Assembly (NCBI GenBank): GCA_025403435.1
Contig: CM046332.1
Span: forward strand, 7,681,903-7,745,902
From: Artocarpus heterophyllus
Lineage: Eukaryota > Streptophyta > Magnoliopsida > Rosales > Moraceae
Reading direction: 5' to 3'
Length of the DNA stretch: 64,000 nucleotides
Shown here in pieces: positions 56,539 through 64,000 of this stretch. Below the pieces are notes generated by a model. That model was not told the origin of the DNA, did no database searches, and saw nothing but the letters and a program-made list of their open reading frames with translations. Numbering within the stretch: the first letter of the stretch is position 1; each line of letters opens with the position of its first letter. Both the position numbers and the translations under genes were made by a program.

Positions 56539-58703
56539 TGTCACGCCCCGTGGGATGGGAGATGACATGACGGATTATTTAAGTTAATTAAATGAAAATT
56601 TAATTAAAAACATGAGTTTAAAAGGGTTAAATTAATATAAAAATATGAGAGTTTCAAAACCTTTTTGTAAAAAGAATTCATAATCATTAAACAGATAAAA
56701 TCATTGAGGTAAACCTTAAGCAAGAAATAAAATAATAAAAGCTACGAGTATGGGTCCCACTGACCCACAACTTGTGCACACACATAGTACTGACAATATA
56801 GTAATACAACCACAGTTCAAGTAAGGAAAAAGTTAAATGTTACATGCCTTGATATTATAATTTAAACAACCTACTAGGTCCTTCTACTGCTCTTGAGTCT
56901 TGTCTGAAGAATCCTCCTTGAACCTAAGTGGAAATCCACCTAGAGGGGGAAAATTGAAAACAAGTAAAATGTAAACAAAAGGCTCAGTAGGACTATATTT
57001 TAAGCAACATTTAATCTTAAAAGAAAATACCATTAATTGGGAATTACTTAAGTAAAGGATTAATTAAAAAAGGCTAAAAAAAACAAATCTTACCCAAAAT
57101 AGTTTATTTGGTCGACCAGAGAAATTGTCATTTTCTTTTCCTAGGCAAACCATATGAATAACACCACCGTAGTGACCCAGCTGGGTTTCGGGACTTGCCC
57201 CAAGGTCGCACGCTACATGACTCGATCTCTGTTATGGCATCATGCCCTTATATTCATTTCTATTATTATTCAAAATCTAGTTACTAGATGTTTTCATTAA
57301 CATTCATTATGAAGTTCATCTCAGTCCACGGTTTATAAAAATTAACCGATAAAATTCCCTTTTTAATCAATTGTTGAAAACATTTTGATAAAAACCCTTT
57401 TTAAGGCCAAATCATTTGAAACTGGGTTACCAAAGAAAGGGTAGAAGTCCTACCTCGATACTCGTGCTGGTGCTCCACACCGTAATCCCGGTCTGCTACA
57501 CGTTAGCTCTGCGAAACCATAAATGACCCTAATTACAAACTAGGTCTATCAGTATCTAATCTAAGATATTCTATGTTGCTAAACCATTTCATGATGTCCT
57601 AGTGTGCCATTTGTATCTTTAAATTCATTTTATAAAGTTAGGATTTCAATCGGGGTTCAAAACAATGAAAACAGATGAAAATCATAAAATCTGCCCTTGT
57701 TCGATCAGCCTGTTGATCCCCTGGTTTGGCCGACCGAACAACACAGTTCGGCCTGCCGGAGTACAAGTCCGGTCGGCTGAACATTTTCAAGGTTCGGCCT
57801 GTTGGACGGATGAATCCGGCCTACTGAACACGAAGTTTGGCTTGCCGATCTGGAAATTTCCAAAAATTTCAGGCACGGGTTTTGGGTTTCCCGAACCCCA
57901 AATCTTGGTTTCAACTTTTTTTTCTCAATTCTCAGGCATGGAAAACAATCATAGATAATAAAAAAACATAATAGGACACTTTTGAACCAATTTAAACAAG
58001 ATTTACACAATGATTTTTAAAAATCCCAAAATTAGAGAAAAATGAGGAAAAATGAAAAATCTTGAATCAAATCCATTTTTCTTCAAACAAAGCTTAGAAC
58101 TTAGTTTTTCTAAGTTCCTTTAACTTAAATCAAGTTTTCCCTAAGCTCAATCAGGCTTAGATTTAAAAAATGCATGAAAAATTAAAAATTTGAAAAAGTT
58201 TAGAAATTTCAAACTAACCTTAAATCCAAGCTTCAAATCACGTTTTTGGTTGGTCAATCACGCTCCCGTGCCTTCAATCCACGAAAACCTGAAGCTTGAG
58301 CTTGATTTGATTCAAAAATTTTGGGAGAAATAAAGAAAGAGAGAGAGAGACAGAGTGAGAGTGAGAGAGGAGCGCACGGGAGAGAGAGCAAGTGAGTCAA
58401 AGAGAGGGAGAGGAAAGAGAATAAATAGAGTGAAATAGTAGGCAGTTTTACTATGCAAAAACTGTGTGCCACCCACGGTTTTATAAAACAGAATATATTT
58501 GACATTTTACCAATTGTTGTGTCCCAAAGTTTCAAAATGACATTTAAAATAATTAAAAACAATTTGAAATCATTAAAATAACCAAAACAACTTTAAACCC
58601 AAAATTTCATTAAATGGTCAAATTATGTTTAAAATATTCATCATGGCACATTAATCCACCATTTTACATTCTAATATCATTAAATTAATTTCGGGACGTT
58701 ACA
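56539..58703 (-). repeat. Tekay-2 3' LTR
   Basis: 2165 bp, TGTCACGCCCCGTG through GGGACGTTACA on the plus strand; the same termini as Tekay-1 in reverse complement. It holds the CCCAGCTGGGTTTCGGGAC block at 57176-57194, a palindrome array at 57704-57850 and a (GA)n tract at 58333-58420. The frames at 57665-57958, 57705-58010 and 58254-58562 correspond to the non-genic LTR frames of Tekay-1. Confidence 0.88.
57704..57850. repeat. GGCAGGCC palindrome array in Tekay-2 LTR (7 units)
   Basis: Cores start at 57707, 57728, 57750, 57771, 57796, 57818 and 57839, with spacings of 21, 22, 21, 25, 22 and 21 bp. Units are degenerate (AGCCTGTT, GGCCGACC, GGCCTACT) but the pitch is kept. Confidence 0.8.
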
Positions 58704-58750
58704 ACTCTCCACCCTAAAAGAAATTTCACCCTCAAAATTTACATATTAAT

Positions 58751-60087
58751 TTAGAAGCAAAACAGATGCGGATACAACTCCCGCATGCTCGACTCTAACT
58801 CCCAAGTGGCTTTATCAACCCCGTGATGCTGCCACACGACCTTTACTAATGGTATATCCCGACGACGAAAACTAATTACTTTTTGGTCGATGATTTGAAC
58901 CGGCACTTCCTCATACATTGTGTCTTCCTGAACTTGTACATCGCGAAATGAAACTACCTTACTTTGCTTAGGCAAACACTTCCTACGCATCGACACATGG
59001 AACACGTCATGAACATGAGATAATTCAAAGGGAAGGTCGAGCCGATAAGCAACCACACCAACACGCTAAGTGATCTCGAATGGTCTAACATATCTCGGTG
59101 CAAGCTTTCCACTCACTCCGAACCGCATACTACCTTTACGAGGTGATACTTTCAAGAGAACAAAATCCCCTACCATGAATTCCAAGGGTCGACGTCTCCT
59201 ATCTGCATACCTAATCTGCCGACTCTGAGCTACCCTCAATCGTTCTCGAATTACGGCGACTTCCTCGTTGCTATCACGAATCTCATCTGGCCCAAGAATA
59301 ACCCTATCTTTTGGCTCTGCCCAACACACCGGTGACCTACATGGTCGCCCATACAATGCCTCAAATGGTGCCATACCAATGCTTGCCTGATAGATGTTGT
59401 TGTACACGAATTTTGCCAGGTGCAAATATTTCTTCCAATTTCGCCGAAGTCTAACGCACAAGCACGTAACATGTCCTCGAGAATCTGAATAACCCGCTCA
59501 GACTGCCCATCGGTCTGAGGATGAAACGCCATACTGAAGTTCAAATCTGTACCTAAGGTCTCCTAAAAACTCCTTCAGTACTTAGCATTAAACCTGGTGT
59601 CTCAATCGAATGTGATGGACAAAGGAACTCCATGCAATCTAACTATATTCTACAGATACAACTCCCCGAGAACTTTCCTCGAACACGTCGACCTGAATGG
59701 AATGAAATGCGCCGATTTCATTAGCCTATCGACCATGACCCAAACTGCATCATGCCGTTGCTCCGTCCTTGGCAAACTGGTGAGAAAATTCGTCGTCACA
59801 TGCTCCCATTTCCACCCTAGAATAGGAAGCGGTTGAAGCTGACCTGCTGGTTTCTAATGCTCGGCTTTCACCTAGAGACACGACGTACACCTAGCCACGT
59901 ACTCTCAAACATCTTTCTTCATACCTCTCCACCAATATTGCCTCTTTAAATCATGATACATCTTCATGCTTCCTGGATGAATGGCAAATTGAGACCTATG
60001 GGCTTCATCCATAACGGCTTTCGTCACCTCAGCGATTGCTGGAACTGCTAAGCGTTCTCGAAAGTACAACAATCCATTTGCATGCAC
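58751..60087 (-). pseudogene. Tekay-2 integrase
   Basis: In element sense: zinc-finger part at 59905-60087 (SQFAIHPGS and KRQYWWRGMKKDV), DDE core in broken frames 59540-59880, the QTDGQSERVIQ block with the catalytic Glu near 59505, AFEALYGRPCRSPVCW near 59340, SGKLAPRYVRPFEI near 59075-59110, and the chromodomain-like tail at 58751-59056 (IIDQKVISFRRRD to WELESSMRELYPHLF). Stops, for example near 59065 and 59880, and frameshifts break it. It corresponds to 15043-16566 of Tekay-1. Confidence 0.87.
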
Positions 60088-60790
60088 TATCCATTCTTCA
60101 AACTACTCTCCGTTCTAAATCCGCGTCCAAATCCCTCGTAGATGCTGGTCCTGCCACTGATTTTGCTTCACCATTTGAATAAGAGCTGGGGTCGCTTCCA
60201 TATGGTACACCGAAACCTAATCATAGTCTTCATGATATTGTAGTCCATACTCACTCACTGTCACATTTCTTTTCCAACCTTCAAGAGCCAAACAAGCGAG
60301 AATCCTTGAAGACTTCCTGCTAAGCACATCTATGACCACATTAGCTAGCCCAGGATGGTACTGCAACGCAAAATCATAATTCTCCATATACTCCATCCAT
60401 CTCCGCTGCCTCAAGTTAAGATCCCTCTGAGTGAACAAATACCTCAAACTCTTACGATCAGAGAAAACCTGAAATGTCGCCCCATATAAATAACATCTCC
60501 AAATCTCTAGCGCGTGAATCACCACCGTAAGCTCCAAGTCGTGAGCAGGATAATTTCACTCGTGAGGTCATAGCTGTCTCGATCCGTTCATGACCACGCG
60601 TCCATGCTGCATCAACACACATCCAAGTCTGCGTACTGAACGTCTATGTAAACCTTGTATGGCTCATCGCTGTTAGGAATAACCAATACTGGGGCTGAAT
60701 TCAATCAATTCTTCAATTCCTAAAAAGCGAGTTCACATTCTTCATCCTACTCAAACCTGATGTTTTTCCCAATCAGTCTTGTCAACGACG
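60088..60790 (-). pseudogene. Tekay-2 RNase H
   Basis: The clean stretch 60217-60537 has [37 protein letters not shown] and [16 protein letters not shown], with Asp of ADALSRK changed to VIDVLSRK. It continues without a stop through the [14 protein letters not shown] region, which is where Tekay-1 has its TAG. The first acidic-site segment (DAS) near 60640 is frameshifted. Confidence 0.82.
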
Positions 60791-61670
60791 CTGCGATCTT
60801 TGAGAAATCCTTTACAAATTTCCTGTAATACCCTGCAAGACCCAAGAAGCTATGGATTTTTGCTATATTTCTTGGTCATTCCCATTCCACTATGGCTTCA
60901 ATCTTGGACGAATCCACAGAAATTCCATGCTCGGAAATGACATGACCCAAAAACTTAACCTCCATTAACCAAAACTTGCACTTTTCTTTCTTGGCATACA
61001 ACTGGTGCTCCCGTAGAGTCTAAAGCACGATCCTGAAATGCTGCTCATGCTCCTCCCAAGTCTTAGAATACACTAGAATATCATCAATGAATATGATCAC
61101 AAACTGATCCAGATAAGGCCTAAATATCCTGTTCATCAAATCCATGAAAGCTGCTGGAGCATGCGTCAATCCAAATGGCATCACCAGAAACTCAAAATGT
61201 CCATACCGGGTCCTAAAAGCTGTCTTGGGAATATCCTCTTCCTTAATCCTAAGCTGATGGTACCTCGACCGTAAATCTATCTTTGAGAAGTACCGCGAAC
61301 CTCCCAAGTGATCAAATAACTCATCGATCCTGGGCAAAGGATACTTATTCTTCACCGTGACATGATTCAGCTGTCGATAATCTATACATAACCTGAGAGT
61401 CCCATCATGCTTCTTAGCAAACAAAACTAGTGCTCCCCACGGTGACGTACTATTTTGAATGCACCCCTTATCAGCAAGCTCCTGAGGTTTCTTTCTTAAT
61501 TCTTTCATTTCTGTCGGCACCATCCGATAAGGTGCTACTAAAATTGGTGCTGTACCTGGGAATAACTCAATAACAAACTCAATCTTCCGATGTGGTGGTA
61601 ATCTTGGCAACTCATCGGGGAAGGCATCCTCGTACTCATCAACCATCCATATTGCTACATTTCTTTTCAA
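60791..61670 (-). pseudogene. Tekay-2 reverse transcriptase
   Basis: Open at 61020-61670, with [12 protein letters not shown] leading in, then [87 protein letters not shown] and catalytic FIDD at 61080-61091. The thumb and connection part at 60791-61019 is in shifted frames ([16 protein letters not shown] near 60930). Key residues that are changed in Tekay-1 (Q in YHQLRI, P in MPFGLT) are kept here. Confidence 0.88.
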
Positions 61671-62287
61671 AGCATGGGGCTCACCTTCCAGACATGCAAG
61701 AAAAGCATGACAAGCCAGATTCTTTCACCCTCTAAGACATGACTTCATGAGATGCTCACTCATTAACCGATTACCACCACCCTAGTAAGTGATCATCGTC
61801 CCCCTATCAGACACTAGGGTCACTTTTCTAAGTTGGCAATCTACAACTGCATTATACCTGGACAACCAGTTCATCCCTAGGATTACATCATATTAGCTCA
61901 TGGCGAGTACGATCAAATCACTTTTTAAAATCTCATCCCCAATCTTGATGTTACAAGATTTACATATACAATTCACACACACCCGCCCCAAGGGAGAAGC
62001 TATAACTAGGGGTTCACTGAACTCTTCTATCTCTAATCGCAATGCATGTACAAAAGAGCTCGAAATGAGAGAATGAGTGGCACCTGTATCAAATAAAACG
62101 TGAGCTAGGGATTGGGAAACTAAGATCGTACCATCGACAACCGCATTGTTGGTCTGGGCATCTGAACCTCCTGTTGCTATTGCATGAACCTGAACTAGTG
62201 CCTTTCCTTTTCCTCTACCAACATTGCTAGGTCCTGGATTATTCGACCGATACTGTTGTGACGAAGACGACTGCACACTAGCTGTAC
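61671..62287 (-). pseudogene. Tekay-2 protease and gag end
   Basis: The open stretch 61893-62276 has a Ser/Gln-rich gag tail ([20 protein letters not shown]), then protease with [16 protein letters not shown] (DTGA at 62079-62090) and [13 protein letters not shown]. After a stop near 61890 the protease continues in broken form to the [12 protein letters not shown] lead-in of RT. At 62287 gag is cut within a segment equivalent to 13033 of Tekay-1, by an LTR of another element. Confidence 0.85.
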
Positions 62288-62540
62288 TATAACGCCCCCC
62301 TTACGGACGTCACAGATGTTGTTACATACTTTCATTTAATACTTTACTTAAAGAAAAACCATATAACTTAAAGATAGTTTGAAAACATAACCCAGGATCC
62401 ATGCATGCATTTTTTTTATAAAACATTCAATACATTAAACCTTATTAATAATGATAATAATAATTTACTTGATCATAAACATTCTTTAAATTGTTAGCCA
62501 AAATCATAAGAATATAAACAAACATTCAAACCATCTTGGA

Positions 62541-62720
62541 AATGATCTTCTCGCCCTTCAAGGGATGCTTCAAGTCTTCCTTGACTGATTAGTGGCCCTT
62601 CAAGGGATGCTTGCATCTGATGGAGTTGGGCTTATGGAGGAGCTCTTTGAGGGGCATTAGCATTCATCAAGTTGGGGCAGTTCTTCACAAAATGATCTTC
62701 TCGCCCATAAATGAAACATT
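62541..62720 (-). repeat. short direct repeats at the gag 3' end
   Basis: AAATGATCTTCTCGCCC occurs at about 62541 and 62690, and GCCCTTCAAGGGATGCTT at about 62555 and 62590. These duplicated words lie where gag meets the putative 3' LTR and may mark a deletion or replication-slippage joint. Confidence 0.55.
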
Positions 62721-63720
62721 GGTTTGTCCCTAAGCGGCATTCTCCTGGATGTTTCTTTCCACATTTGGCACATGGTTGAAACTGCCTGCTATTGTTGTTG
62801 TTGGGCTGGCCACCATTATGCCTCTTGTTGCCTTGGCCTTGCTGATTATGGGGGTTGCCCTTCCTCTTGTTGTTCCTCCAATTCTAGTTGTTGTTGTTGC
62901 TATGCGGAGGGCGGTTCTGGTTGTTAGCATTATCAGCTAGCTGGCCAGACTGAGGTTGGTTCCTTCTTAACTTAGACAAGTGAAAATCAGCACGTTGGGC
63001 CCTCATAACAACCTGTTCTTGACTTCTGGGTGGACTTGCCCCATCAACTATTGCAGCAATTTCTGGCCTGAGGACTCTTATCAATCTTCTAACCCTTTCA
63101 CTTTCACTGCTAACCATCCCAGGGCATAATCGGGCTAGCTAATTGAATTTTGCCGCCACATCGGTGACCGTCATGTCCCCCTGGCGCAAGTTCTCAAACT
63201 CATCGAAGTGCTTCCTTGTAATGTTCATGTGGAAAAACTTCGTATTGAACGCATAAACAAAGTCATCCCATGTTCTTTCTTCAACGTTCCTGCTTTGTTC
63301 GATGCCATCCCACCAAATCCTGGCCTCCATGGTGAGGCAGTACAAGGCACAGAGGACCTTCTTATTGTTTGTGAAGCCCATGAGTCTTAGGGTTGCCTCA
63401 ATCGTCTTTAACCATCCTTGAGCCACTAGCGGATCCTTAGAACCCTCAAAGTCTGTTGGCTTAACCCTCTTCCACCTAACTAGAAAGGGTTCTTGATGTA
63501 CCATTCTGGGCTCAGCAGCAGAAGCTAGGACTTCTTTAACTTGTGGTTGGTGAGGAGGAGGAGGCACATCATTGCCTCGCGATCGTCATTCTGGCCATTG
63601 GCCCTTAATTATGTGATTTCTCTCCTTTGATCCTCAAGTTGCCTTTGTAGTTCAGCAATCATCGTCATTAGCCTTTCGTTAGTCTGGGTGCAAGTCTGCA
63701 TCCTTCTGTGGCTGTCCATT
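62690..63720 (-). pseudogene. gag of the right-edge LTR element (Ty3/gypsy type)
   Basis: Minus strand. It starts at ATG 63718-63720 (MDSHRRMQTC), with a coiled-coil-like QRQLEDQRREI stretch and a stop near 63610. The retrotransposon gag domain is open at 63139-63567 (RVKPTDFEGSKDPLVAQGWL, then EARIWWDG, and FENLRQGDMTVTDVAAKF). The next part, 62884-63117, has SESERVRRLIRVLRPEIAA. Two knuckles follow at about 62700-62780: CAKCGKKHPGEC, then CFIYGREDHFVKNC, in which the second Cys is Tyr. The domain order and the double knuckle fit chromovirus-type gag. No protease or pol follows. Confidence 0.8.
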
Positions 63721-63919
63721 GTCAATTTCCTTAAAGATTTAGGAACTTATGAATAATCTTCTAATTTATGAGATAGGTTTTCCCTACTAGAGCATTAATC
63801 ATTAAACATCTAAGCCTCATTCTTATCATCATACTTGTATCATAATATCTAACTTTAAAACATACTTACTTGGAGGACTTGGACTGACGTGTGGCGATAT
63901 GAATTGTAAACAGAAATTC

Positions 63920-63936
63920 AGTCTGATACCAAAGCC
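63920..63936 (-). other. primer-binding site of the right-edge element
   Basis: AGTCTGATACCAAAGCC on the plus strand gives TTGGTATCAGAC in element sense, next to the LTR starting at 63937. It is tRNA-Met type with the final bases diverged. Confidence 0.7.
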
Positions 63937-64000
63937 TGTAACGCCCCCCTTACAGACGTCATAGATGTCGTTACATACTTTCATTTAATAAATTAAACCT
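63937..64000 (-). repeat. 5' LTR of the right-edge element (partial)
   Basis: Only the inner 64 bp are in the window. It matches 62288-62340 almost base for base, then diverges at TTTAATAAATT. Confidence 0.65.

Larger units (their letters stand above)
56539..62287 (-). mobile_element. Tekay-2: degenerate Ty3/gypsy chromovirus, extends past the window
   Basis: A minus-strand relative of Tekay-1: 3' LTR 56539-58703, polypurine tract, integrase with chromodomain-like tail, RNase H, RT, protease and the gag end up to 62287, where another LTR element is inserted. The 5' LTR is not in the window. The coding order matches Tekay-1. Frames are broken by many stops and frameshifts, and the LTR is clearly diverged from Tekay-1, so the copy is older. 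Confidence 0.88.
62288..64000 (-). mobile_element. gag-only LTR element (TR-GAG-like) inserted in Tekay-2, cut by window edge
   Basis: The same LTR-type start occurs at 62288 (TATAACGCCCCCCTTAC) and 63937 (TGTAACGCCCCCCTTAC), both reading on through ACAGATGTYGTTACATAC-like sequence to TTTCATTTAATA. Just outside the second copy, GTCTGATACCAAAGCC is a tRNA-Met PBS in minus sense. Between them lies only gag (about 62690-63720, minus) and no pol. So the 62288 copy is the 3' LTR side and 63937 the 5' LTR, which runs off the window. Left flank TGTAC (62283-62287). It may be a natural gag-only nonautonomous element or a copy that lost pol by deletion. The extent of the 3' LTR on its inner side, between about 62350 and 62540, is unclear. 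Confidence 0.6.

Noticed and set aside
1..64000. tRNA, rRNA, telomere or centromere satellite
   Set aside because: No tRNA cloverleaf, rRNA segment or long monomer tandem array was seen. The tRNA-Met-like words are retrotransposon primer sites.

Overview
The window looks like intergenic heterochromatin from a plant nuclear genome, probably a eudicot. It is AT-rich. Almost everything recognisable is LTR retrotransposon, L1-type LINE or CACTA-like DNA transposon sequence. All primer-binding sites resemble the plant initiator-tRNA-Met type (TGGTATCAGAGC). No intact host protein-coding gene was found. The species cannot be named from the sequence.

Layout. 1-2633: unassigned DNA holding a solo copia-type LTR (178-1696, TSD AGTAT). 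2634-7216: remnant of a Ty1/copia element with 2-kb LTRs (called CopA here), minus strand, its LTR split by a 2.2-kb solo LTR (3939-6125, TSD GCGCT). 7217-9165: end of a Tat/Athila-like element with an LTR. 9234-20640: old minus-strand L1 LINE, split by a young Ty3/gypsy Tekay/Del-type chromovirus (Tekay-1, 9718-18717, TSD AAACT) and by a palindromic CACTA-type element (19798-20315, TSD ATC). 20711-30025: degenerate copia element CopB (TSD GATGC) holding a CopA solo LTR. 30629-31320: Tekay-type LTR piece. 31321-40210: plus-strand CopA element (CopA-3) with a truncated 5' LTR and an extra LTR piece at its 3' end. 40211-44106: the only stretch that looks low-copy, with a TATA box and a strong microRNA-type hairpin at 43768-43948. 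44107-56200: copia element CopC, split by a full-length minus-strand CopA (CopA-4, 46488-54904). 56201-62287: CopA LTR scrap, then a degenerate minus-strand Tekay-2. 62288-64000: another LTR element with gag only, running off the right edge.

How the parts relate. Insertion order follows from nesting: CopA-4 is younger than CopC, Tekay-1 and the CACTA element are younger than the L1, and the gag-only element is younger than Tekay-2. Tekay-1 is the freshest: its LTRs differ by only a few substitutions plus repeat-copy changes, and gag-pol is one frame broken by one amber codon. Most other elements carry many stops, and several of the stops that can be compared fit C-to-T or G-to-A change, as expected of methylated repeats.

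The most unusual signal is a hyphenated palindrome, TCGGC-AG-GCCGA, repeated at a steady 20-26 bp (mostly 21-22) pitch. It occurs in CopA LTRs, in CopA untranslated leaders and in Tekay LTRs, that is, in two retrotransposon superfamilies with no other shared LTR sequence that I could see. The second is the miR169-like hairpin with its own TATA box.
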